Shown here: piece after piece, positions 1 through 5,175 of the stretch
Position numbering within the stretch: the first letter of the stretch is position 1
How the letters are laid out: every line of letters begins with the position of its first letter
Assembly (NCBI GenBank): GCA_020355105.1
Contig: CP070658.1
Span: forward strand, 351,352 to 356,526
Direction of reading: 5' to 3'
Origin: Candidatus Thorarchaeota archaeon
GTDB lineage: Archaea > Asgardarchaeota > Thorarchaeia > Thorarchaeales > Thorarchaeaceae
DNA length: 5,175 nucleotides
Made by a program: the position numbers and the translations under genes
Notes under the pieces: generated by a model
The model's input: the letters and a program-made list of their open reading frames with translations, nothing else
What the model was told of the DNA's origin: nothing
The model's database searches: none

Positions 1-104
1 AATCAGAGCATCGAGCTGCCCCGATAAACGCGACTCCAGATCACCGATGTTGCCGATGTTGGCCGCCTCGAATCGCGAAGAACGGGTTGGAATCTGCTAT
101 CCAT
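1..104 (-). CDS. Possible start of a leftward partial gene, frame apparently disrupted
   Basis: An ATG at 104-102 (minus strand) lies about 24 bases downstream of a TATA-like element and has an AAAGG-containing leader. Its own frame (MDSRFQPVLR...) ends after 33 residues at a TGA at 5-3. A different minus frame is open from 96 to the window edge and reads more like protein (FEAANIGNIGDLESRL and onward, at 72-25), but it has no ATG, GTG or TTG start after the TAG at 99-97. One reading is that a real gene begins at 104 and a frameshift, biological or from assembly, separates the start from the body. Another is that only one of these frames is used. I do not recognise the product. Only about 100 bases are visible, so this call is weak. 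Confidence 0.28.
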
Positions 105-123
105 GAGGTCCTTTCTCTACGAC

Positions 124-132
124 CTTATATTC
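124..132 (-). promoter_or_regulatory. Candidate archaeal TATA box (GAATATAAG)
   Basis: Read on the minus strand the element is GAATATAAG, centred about 24 bases before the ATG at 104. That spacing would place transcription start at or close to the ATG, as in leaderless archaeal transcripts. It lies downstream of the GTPase stop codon, so it would give the left-edge gene its own promoter. The assignment rests on motif and spacing only. Confidence 0.4.
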
Positions 133-171
133 ACTGACGAGGACGATTATTCTTGCAGTTGGATTATTGTT

Positions 172-1389
172 CTACTTGGTTCCCTTGGCACTGACAATCT
201 TGATGACGTCGCAGTCCTTGAGAACATGTTTGTCGCCAATTCTCATGTTTGTGCGGGCATCGATTGCATGGATGAAGGACTCCATCAGGTCTGTGTGGAT
301 ATGTCCTGCGAACTCCTTTGCCGTAGTTCCTTCAGGCACCAAGAAAACATCAGGAAGTACATTACCATCCCCATCTGACAGCGAACCGACGTCATGAACT
401 GGATAGACTGTGATCATGTTCAGAAAGTCAAACACCGCCTTGTTCAGAATGTTCTGTACCCCGGTGCCACCATACTTGCCGAGTATCTCAGACTTCAGTT
501 TGTCAAGTTGTGCCAACTCAGACTCGCTCAGCGCATCTGGCTTGAGCACCTCGAAGTCATCATCCCCTGGAACGTAACTAATGACTCCCTTACTCTCAAG
601 GTCCTTGAGTACCTTCTCCGCTAGGGCACTAACGGCCACTACCAAGTAGTCCGGGAACGTTTCCTGCAACCTCTTGAAGTTCTCCTCCGCTCCGGGCCTG
701 TCGATTTTGTTGGCTGCAATGATGATTGGCTTAGCTGTGTGCCAGATGAGGGAGGCGAATCCCTTGATCTCTTCATCGCTCCACTGGTCAGCAGCCTCTG
801 CTTTCAACCCGGAGTCGCGGATTGCTTTCAGGATATGTTTCCTCCCAATCTTCAACCCAGATAGTTTCTCTAGGAGAATCTCATCGAGCTTGACGCCTTC
901 GGCTCTGACTCTTCCTGTCAGCCTTCTCCAGTCCTTCTGGATTATTCCAAGCAACCACTGAGTAATCTCGTCCTCGAGGAACTTCACGTCTTCGATTGGA
1001 TCGTACGCGCCGGTAGAAACTTCTTGGCCTTCAGCATCCAACGCGCCACTGGCATCCACGATGTGAATCAACACATCGGCCTGTCTCAAGTCGTCCAGAA
1101 ACTTGTTCCCCATCCCTCGTCCTTCATGCGCACCAGGTACCAGGCCTGCGACGTCAATTAGCTTGATAGGTACCAGCCTCACGCGGTTTACACAGAGCGA
1201 GTTCTGCGGATTGTCATCCACGTCAAATCCTGCGCACGCACAAGGAGTTCTCACATGAGTTACTCCCACATTGGCGTCAATCGTTGTGAACGGATAGCTT
1301 CCCACCTTGAAGTCTGTCATGCAGGCTGCATTAGTGAATGAGGTCTTACCACATGAAGGCTTTCCCACGATGCCCACGCTGAATCCCAT
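172..1389 (-). CDS. Obg-family GTPase with C-terminal TGS domain (archaeal YchF/Ygr210-like)
   Basis: This is a 405-residue P-loop GTPase of the Obg/YchF group, probably cytoplasmic and ribosome-associated by family analogy. G1 is GKPSCGKTS (9-17, with K15 and T16 on the phosphate loop). G2 is YPFTTIDAN (32-40). G3 is DVAGLVPGAHEGRGMGNKF (79-97), followed by the family's LRQADVLIHIVDASG. G4 is NKID (227-230), and a short G5 (VSA) is at 253-255. A helical region fills about 130-210. The C-terminal TGS domain (about 326-401) shows VFLVPEGTTAKEFAGHIH and ends DVIKIVSAK. The canonical NKxD is informative: bacterial YchF and eukaryotic OLA1 carry a divergent NxxE-type motif and prefer ATP, whereas the Ygr210-like branch keeps NKxD, so GTP is the expected nucleotide. 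C50, C52 and C66 form a small cysteine cluster between G2 and G3. Length is normal for the family and the stop is TAG. The start is supported by an AAGGTGA ribosome site 7 bases upstream and by the P-loop lying at the usual distance from the N-terminus. Confidence 0.95.
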   Translation of the reverse strand: MGFSVGIVGKPSCGKTSFTNAACMTDFKVGSYPFTTIDANVGVTHVRTPCACAGFDVDDNPQNSLCVNRVRLVPIKLIDVAGLVPGAHEGRGMGNKFLDDLRQADVLIHIVDASGALDAEGQEVSTGAYDPIEDVKFLEDEITQWLLGIIQKDWRRLTGRVRAEGVKLDEILLEKLSGLKIGRKHILKAIRDSGLKAEAADQWSDEEIKGFASLIWHTAKPIIIAANKIDRPGAEENFKRLQETFPDYLVVAVSALAEKVLKDLESKGVISYVPGDDDFEVLKPDALSESELAQLDKLKSEILGKYGGTGVQNILNKAVFDFLNMITVYPVHDVGSLSDGDGNVLPDVFLVPEGTTAKEFAGHIHTDLMESFIHAIDARTNMRIGDKHVLKDCDVIKIVSAKGTK

Positions 1390-1396
1390 CTCGATT

Positions 1397-1403
1397 TCAC
1401 CTT
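1397..1403 (-). promoter_or_regulatory. Shine-Dalgarno site of the GTPase gene
   Basis: AAGGTGA on the minus strand, 7 bases before the ATG at 1389, pairs with the UCACCU part of the archaeal 16S 3' tail. It fixes the start of the GTPase gene and shows that some genes in this genome use leadered transcripts. Confidence 0.7.
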
Positions 1404-1428
1404 ACCAACAGGACTACGTGCACCTCGG

Positions 1429-1435
1429 ATTAAAC
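1429..1435 (-). promoter_or_regulatory. Candidate TATA box of the GTPase gene (GTTTAAT)
   Basis: GTTTAAT on the minus strand is centred about 43 bases before the GTPase ATG. Initiation about 26 bases downstream would give a leader of roughly 17 bases that just includes the AAGGTGA site. Position and composition fit, but the match to an archaeal TATA consensus is only fair. Confidence 0.35.
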
Positions 1436-1528
1436 TGTTCAGGTTTCATGACAGTGCTTTGGCCGTTTGTTAAGGGTGGGGATTTCGGCGTTTTACTTCT
1501 GAATGACGTGTTCGAGTTCTCAGGAGTC

Positions 1529-1538
1529 AGGAGGTGAT
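1529..1538 (+). promoter_or_regulatory. Full-length Shine-Dalgarno match AGGAGGTGAT
   Basis: Ten consecutive bases complement the archaeal 16S 3' end. The next in-frame ATG of the unknown gene is at 1551, leaving 12 bases after the motif, about five more than the spacing seen for the neighbouring GTPase. A TTG at 1546 in another frame has the more usual 7-base spacing but opens only a 50-codon frame ending at the TGA at 1696-1698. A weak TATA-like TTTTACTT at 1491-1498 could drive a transcript starting near 1520, just before this site. Confidence 0.6.
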
Positions 1539-1550
1539 ACACGCTTTGAA

Positions 1551-2084
1551 ATGGCCCAAGAGTACTCTCAGTGTACACCACAGCGTGCTGAATTATGCAA
1601 TCCTCCCTTATATGCAGATTCAACTACTCCCTATTCGGAGAGCGAAACCATGCAGTCAATGCCCCCTCGAATCGGGATTGAGAACGACTACGTTCTGATT
1701 AGGAGACCGGCCTTTCCTCGCTGGTGGAATCCAATAGCGAGGCCTCATGTTGCCGTTCTCGTGCGGGACCCCATAAGTGGAAATGACACTCGATACTACC
1801 TATCTCAGAAGGGTAAGTCGAGCCAGAGCCGCCGGGAGATTCTTGAAGTGGCAGACATAGATGGCCTGCCCCAGGGCACACTGCTTGAGGTTCGATACAA
1901 TGCAACAAGAGTAAATCTATACAGACTTGAGAAGGTAGACAACATACCTTGTTGGAGATGGATTGGTAGATGCAGGGAACTTATGGGTTTCAACTATCCC
2001 TCTGAAATCAGGTGGAACGGTCTGTTGGAAGGTTCCGAGTATCAGATGAGTGAGCCTCTCACCGCTGAAGCATCGACAAATTGA
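1551..2084 (+). CDS. Unrecognised 177-residue protein
   Basis: I do not recognise a family. With the start at 1551 the first 40 residues are polar, low in hydrophobics and rich in Ser, Thr, Gln and Pro, so probably disordered. The rest (about 41-165) alternates short hydrophobic stretches with charged turns and looks beta-rich. Visible landmarks are RRPAFPRWWNP (51-61), a VAVLVRDP strand (67-74), LLEVRYNATRVNLYRLE (111-127) and CWRWIGRC (134-141), where two cysteines seven apart flank tryptophans. There is no signal peptide, membrane segment or known catalytic motif. The start is uncertain. ATG 1551 is preferred because it follows a perfect AGGAGGTGAT. ATG 1503 would give 193 residues but has no ribosome site. 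ATG 1650 or 1659 would give a compact protein and is preceded at 1608-1614 by a TTATATG element that could act as a TATA box. The gene converges on the hydrolase gene with 7 bases between stops. Codon use resembles the neighbours. The gene is likely real; its function is unknown. Confidence 0.7.
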   Translation: MAQEYSQCTPQRAELCNPPLYADSTTPYSESETMQSMPPRIGIENDYVLIRRPAFPRWWNPIARPHVAVLVRDPISGNDTRYYLSQKGKSSQSRREILEVADIDGLPQGTLLEVRYNATRVNLYRLEKVDNIPCWRWIGRCRELMGFNYPSEIRWNGLLEGSEYQMSEPLTAEASTN

Positions 2085-2091
2085 GCACTGA

Positions 2092-2844
2092 CTAGAATAG
2101 AATCGAGAGGCAGGTCAGGGCGCCCTCACATTTCTCGAACTCACTCATTTTCAAGGACTTGACATCAAAGCCCAGTTCTGAAACCATCTCCTGAGTCTGA
2201 AGATGCCCTTCAGACATGAGTACTGTTTCACCTATGGCTAGAGCATTAGCCGCATAACGCTCCTCGAATGGAACTACCACCTTTACGAAGTCTTGGAGTA
2301 CTGCGTGGTCTGCGAAAGCCTCCGTGACAAGAATCACATCGCTTCCTATGTAGGTCACATGACTCTTGAGGTGGATGATTGAATGGTCTTCCACGAGGTC
2401 TGAGCCTACATCGAGCCAGGCCGTCATTTGATTGATGCCTTCTCTGTTCGTACGCTTGGTTATGCCGCTGATTAGCCGATTCGGGAGATGCACGATATCT
2501 CCACCCTCGATTGTGGCAGGTTGAGTCGCTGCCTTCACGCTCTTGTACTGCTTGAGCGCCTCGAGAACTCCCTCCTCCTCTCCACGCCTACTCTCTTCTG
2601 CCATTCGTGTGATGAACGCTCGACCACCTCTGACCACCGCAGTGTCTTCAACGAAACAGGAGTCTGGGTGTGCCTCGTCTTTTGGGAGAACAATGACCTC
2701 AATTCCTAGCTCTGACAGGACATTGCAGTACGCGGAATGCTGTCTTCTAGCAAGACGAATGTCCAATGTGTGGTGCCCAGGATGCGATGAAATACAATTG
2801 CTGAAAGTCTTGGGAGGGGGCCGGACCAATGCATGTTCAAACAT
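2092..2844 (-). CDS. Dimethylarginine dimethylaminohydrolase (DDAH)-like guanidino-group hydrolase
   Basis: This 250-residue protein belongs to the pentein (guanidine-modifying) superfamily, closest by motif to DDAH, which hydrolyses methylated arginine to citrulline and a methylamine. DSCFVEDTAVV (61-71) is the substrate-binding segment. EGGDIV (113-118) supplies the catalytic acid, probably E113. HLKSHVTYIG (158-167) supplies the catalytic histidine, H162. SEFEKCEGALTCLS (234-247) carries the nucleophile C245. These positions closely track the Cys249-His162-Glu114 triad that I recall for the Pseudomonas aeruginosa enzyme, and the length is that of single-domain DDAH. All catalytic residues are present, so it should be active. 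The true substrate could be asymmetric dimethylarginine, monomethylarginine, arginine or another guanidino compound; sequence alone does not settle this. The enzyme should be cytoplasmic. The ATG at 2844 has no ribosome site upstream but has a TATA-like element about 30 bases away, suggesting a leaderless message. It is divergent from the STAND gene and convergent with the unknown gene, so it sits in no operon. Confidence 0.88.
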   Translation of the reverse strand: MFEHALVRPPPKTFSNCISSHPGHHTLDIRLARRQHSAYCNVLSELGIEVIVLPKDEAHPDSCFVEDTAVVRGGRAFITRMAEESRRGEEEGVLEALKQYKSVKAATQPATIEGGDIVHLPNRLISGITKRTNREGINQMTAWLDVGSDLVEDHSIIHLKSHVTYIGSDVILVTEAFADHAVLQDFVKVVVPFEERYAANALAIGETVLMSEGHLQTQEMVSELGFDVKSLKMSEFEKCEGALTCLSILF

Positions 2845-2959
2845 TCTGAGGTGGCTGTTTCACGCGCTGCTTATTACTCTCTCTCGGACGAATCAATACC
2901 GACGAGCTTATGTGAAACCCAATCCAATACACATCATCGCGTGATAAGGGGTCGAGAGG
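2845..2959. promoter_or_regulatory. Divergent intergenic region between the DDAH-like and STAND genes
   Basis: These 115 bases separate two outward-facing genes and must hold both promoters. The leftward TATA candidate is listed separately. For the rightward gene the best candidate I see is a poor CTTATG element at 2907-2912, which would place transcription start near 2935. GGGGT at 2948-2952 could be a weak ribosome site, 7 bases before the ATG. I see no clear operator palindrome. Confidence 0.4.
2871..2877 (-). promoter_or_regulatory. Candidate TATA box of the DDAH-like gene (GTAATAA)
   Basis: GTAATAA on the minus strand begins 27 bases from the ATG at 2844 and is preceded by a purine-rich GAGAGAGA stretch that could serve as a BRE. 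The spacing predicts a start of transcription at or within a few bases of the ATG, in keeping with the absence of a ribosome site. Confidence 0.45.
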
Positions 2960-5175
2960 ATGTACGAGCGCTTCGAGCCGTCCGAGCGCGTGTTCGTGGA
3001 CAGAGAAGAGTATCTAGACTGGATGTCAGACGCTCTGGAACGTTGCAAGGAGCGGAGCGTTGTTCTTCATCTTCGTGGAATCGGGGGAATTGGAAAGAGC
3101 TCACTCTTAGATCACTGGAAGAACACAATTGACGACACCATTCGTCTTGACTGTGAGCAGTACATAGACTTCTATGCCCGTCTGAATGTGATTGCGAAGG
3201 GGGCTGTACTTCTTGGAGTGAATCTGCGACGGTTCGACGTTCTCTGGCAGATTCGACAACGATTCGTGGAGGGAGTAGAACCTGTCAAAGAGAAGGGCCG
3301 AGAGTGGGCCAAGGAAGTCGTTATGGCCATACCGTTCATTGGCTCTCTGGCAAGCATTGGGAGTGCAATTGGTGCTGTGGGAGCAAGTGTGAGCCCAAAG
3401 CTCAAGGCAAGATATGGTGACTTGGGAGAGTGGCTACACTCTCGCCTTGGCAAGGACCATATCCAACGGCTACTCGAGATACTCTGGAAAGAGCCAAGGC
3501 ATGCAGAGTTCCTATACTTAGACGCACTATTAGAAGATTTGAACAGCCGTAAGACCTCTGAAAGACCCATTGTGTTCCTGTTGGACCACTCCGAACATGT
3601 TGACGATGAGAGGTGTCGTTGGCGCTATGCTGGGAGAGATATATCTGAAACCGAACTATGGTACGTCTTCCTGTCCTCTCTATCGAACTGCGTCGGAGTC
3701 ATGGCAAGCAGACAGGCCCTGCCCAGCACAACAAGCGAGGAACTTGAAGTTGAGGAGTCCGAGCTCACAGAACTCGACAGAGAGAGCTGTGTCGAGCTTC
3801 TTGAGCAGCGTAAGATCGGGGCCCCTGAACTTCAGGACAGAATTGTCAGCGTAAGCGGCGGGAACCCCTTCGTGATAGGTGCAATATGTGACGTTGCTGA
3901 TTCGGGTAGTCTATCGCTCAATGATGTAGAAGACTTGCGTGCAGACACCCTCGAGGCTGTTCGTTTGAGAACCTGGAGAAGACTATTCAGCCAAGCCCAG
4001 GACTTGCTGAGCCTAGTTGAGAAGGCCGGCCTTGTCCCATTCTTCAATCGTCGAATAATGACCGTGGTTGTACCAGACATGAGAACGGACCACTGGGAGC
4101 GATTGATTCGACTGAGCTTTGTCAGGGACCGGGGGGACGGGACCTGGGTGGTACATGATTTGGCGAGAGAGCTGATTGTGGCCGAACTCGGTCAACGACT
4201 CCAATACTCCACTGATGAGGTGGCTGGTCTTCTTGAGGAATCATCAACTCGGGAGTCTGATTACAGTCTTCTTGGATTGGCAGTATCAGTTCAGGCATTG
4301 GTATCGGAAAGGGATGCCGCTATACGGACCGCAGACATTGTCTTTAGTCTTCTCTGGCCGGATGCCTTTTCTGAAGCTCTCAAGTTCCTTGATGCCGTCA
4401 GAATCGAAACGAAGTTTGGTCAAATAGTGTTACAGGGACTCAGAGGAAGCGTTCTGAGCTGGATGAGCCGGGTTGCAGACGGTGAACAGGAGCTTCTAGA
4501 AGCACTTCAAACATCCAGAGAAGTTAGTGAAGAGATTCAAGACGAACTCATTGCACATACTGCACGAACGCTGCGAGAACTTGGATACCTACTCTACAGA
4601 ATAGATAGAGTTTCAGAGGCCGAGGAGGCCTACCGGGAGGCTCTAAGAATCTACAGGGAACTAGATGAGAAGACACCGGGTTTTCGTCTTGAGGATATGG
4701 CCTGGACTCTCGTGCGGCTCGGTTGGGTCATGGCTAACATCAACAGACTAGAAGACGCCGACAAGATGTACCGAGAGGCACATCAGCTCTTTGAAGCATC
4801 CTCCGAAACCCCACGATATGACACCTTGCATAGCATCTCAGGAACATTGAACCTTATCGGTATGAATCTTGTCTTCACAGGTAGGACGTCAGAAGCAGAA
4901 GAGATACTTCGGGAGGCCCTTGCGCGGTCCAGAGAGCTTGCAGAGAAAAACCCAGACTATCGGATTCGTTTCGGGGTAAGTCTCCTAAACTTTGGTGAAT
5001 TCCTTAGGATGACGAGCAGACCATACGAGGCAGAAGAGGCACACAGGGAAGTCTTGCATTTGGCGAGAGAACTGGCCAAGAAGGAACCTGAAATGTCGAC
5101 GTGGGTGGCAATAAACCTGATGAACTTGGCACTGCCTCTCACACAGACAGGCAGATATACTGAGGCGGAAGAAGT
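2960..5175 (+). CDS. STAND-class (NLR-like) NTPase with C-terminal TPR repeats, 3' end outside window
   Basis: The open frame gives 738 complete residues and is still open at the window edge. STAND NTPases are nucleotide-dependent switches that oligomerise after sensing a ligand; members act in immunity, cell death or transcription control. Order of parts: FVDREEYLDWM (12-22), the lead-in typical of these ATPases; Walker A GIGGIGKSS (40-48); an insert with a hydrophobic glycine-rich segment (about 120-144); Walker B IVFLLD (204-209) followed by E212, a candidate catalytic acid; sensor-1-like MASRQ (248-252); GxP motif SGGNPF (299-304); a winged-helix region (about 335-413) ending VVHDLARELI, where H399-D400 match the NLR MHD motif; a helical linker (about 414-503); and TPR-type repeats from about 504 onward. 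There is no N-terminal effector domain: the ATPase starts almost at once, so any effector is beyond the right edge or in another gene. The start is secure because an in-frame TAA at 2945-2947 leaves ATG 2960 as the first possible start. The overall plan resembles AAA/TPR proteins known from methanogens and cyanobacteria, as I recall. The ligand and output are unknown. Confidence 0.9.
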   Translation, partial: MYERFEPSERVFVDREEYLDWMSDALERCKERSVVLHLRGIGGIGKSSLLDHWKNTIDDTIRLDCEQYIDFYARLNVIAKGAVLLGVNLRRFDVLWQIRQRFVEGVEPVKEKGREWAKEVVMAIPFIGSLASIGSAIGAVGASVSPKLKARYGDLGEWLHSRLGKDHIQRLLEILWKEPRHAEFLYLDALLEDLNSRKTSERPIVFLLDHSEHVDDERCRWRYAGRDISETELWYVFLSSLSNCVGVMASRQALPSTTSEELEVEESELTELDRESCVELLEQRKIGAPELQDRIVSVSGGNPFVIGAICDVADSGSLSLNDVEDLRADTLEAVRLRTWRRLFSQAQDLLSLVEKAGLVPFFNRRIMTVVVPDMRTDHWERLIRLSFVRDRGDGTWVVHDLARELIVAELGQRLQYSTDEVAGLLEESSTRESDYSLLGLAVSVQALVSERDAAIRTADIVFSLLWPDAFSEALKFLDAVRIETKFGQIVLQGLRGSVLSWMSRVADGEQELLEALQTSREVSEEIQDELIAHTARTLRELGYLLYRIDRVSEAEEAYREALRIYRELDEKTPGFRLEDMAWTLVRLGWVMANINRLEDADKMYREAHQLFEASSETPRYDTLHSISGTLNLIGMNLVFTGRTSEAEEILREALARSRELAEKNPDYRIRFGVSLLNFGEFLRMTSRPYEAEEAHREVLHLARELAKKEPEMSTWVAINLMNLALPLTQTGRYTEAEE
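4607..5173 (+). repeat. Tandem TPR-type protein repeats, 45-46-residue period
   Basis: Within the STAND gene a unit starting with Arg recurs at 4607, 4745, 4883, 5018 and 5153 (residues 550, 596, 642, 687 and 732), giving periods of 46, 46, 45 and 45 residues. The shared core is R-x-x-EAEE-x-x-RE-x-L followed by a second helix with a conserved LN/LV-x-LG-type face, for example RVSEAEEAYREAL, RTSEAEEILREAL and RPYEAEEAHREVL. A degenerate unit probably precedes the first at about 504-549. The pattern is that of TPR helix pairs, as a ligand- or partner-binding sensor would have. The DNA has diverged between units, so this is not a recent duplication. The array continues past the window end. Confidence 0.85.

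Noticed and set aside
44..61. Perfect tandem copy of CCGATGTTG
   Set aside because: Two 9-base units only, explained as an in-frame IGN repeat in the possible minus-strand peptide; too short to call a repeat element.
394..961. Plus-strand open frames of 76-95 codons at 394-624 and 674-961
   Set aside because: They lie wholly antisense to the strongly supported GTPase gene and show no domain or ribosome site.
2085..2091. Possible bidirectional terminator between convergent stops
   Set aside because: Only 7 bases separate the genes, and I see no T-tract or hairpin there.
2488..2944. Plus-strand open frames at 2488-2709 and 2543-2944
   Set aside because: They are antisense to the DDAH-like gene, with Ser/Arg-rich composition typical of shadow frames.
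2833..3132. Plus-strand frame of 99 codons crossing the STAND start
   Set aside because: It is an Arg/Ser-rich out-of-frame translation; the P-loop and all later motifs are in the 2960 frame.
3172..3570. Minus-strand frame of 132 codons
   Set aside because: It is fully antisense to the STAND NTPase and has the low-complexity Ser/Arg/Pro composition of a shadow frame.
1..5175. tRNA, rRNA, CRISPR, insertion-sequence or integrase signals
   Set aside because: Reading both strands showed no spaced direct repeats, terminal inverted repeats, transposase motifs or cloverleaf-like segments.

Overview
The window reads as a piece of an archaeal chromosome from a protein-coding-dense, mid-GC genome. 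The evidence is an Obg-family GTPase of the archaeal/eukaryotic Ygr210-like type with a C-terminal TGS domain, Shine-Dalgarno sequences matching an AUCACCUCCU 16S tail, and candidate archaeal TATA boxes about 24-28 bases upstream of start codons, which suggests leaderless transcripts. An Asgard (Thorarchaeota-like) source would fit my impression of the GTPase, but this is recall rather than a search result.

Layout: the left 171 bases hold a TATA-like element and what may be the start of a leftward gene running off the edge, with its reading frame apparently broken. Positions 172-1389 (minus) encode the Obg/TGS GTPase. A divergent gap of about 160 bases holds its promoter and ribosome site and the strong ribosome site of a rightward unknown gene (1551-2084). 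That gene converges, with only 7 bases between stop codons, on a leftward gene (2092-2844) for a dimethylarginine dimethylaminohydrolase (DDAH)-like hydrolase with a complete Cys-His-Glu active site. A 115-base divergent promoter region follows.

From 2960 to the right edge runs one long open frame of at least 738 residues that is still open at the window end. It is a STAND-class NTPase (NLR-like signalling ATPase). It has a P-loop at residues 40-48, a glycine-rich hydrophobic insert at about 120-144, Walker B at 204-209, a sensor-1-like SR, a GGNP (GxP) motif, a winged-helix region ending in a VHD (MHD-like) motif, and a C-terminal array of 45-46-residue tetratricopeptide (TPR)-type repeats. 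It is the main accessory element here. Its C-terminus, and therefore any effector domain or partner gene, lies outside the window.

No operon links these genes: adjacent complete genes are divergent or convergent. The GTPase is housekeeping, probably ribosome-associated. The hydrolase is metabolic. The STAND protein is probably a sensor/switch in stress, defence or regulation. No RNA genes, CRISPR arrays, insertion sequences or attachment sites were seen.
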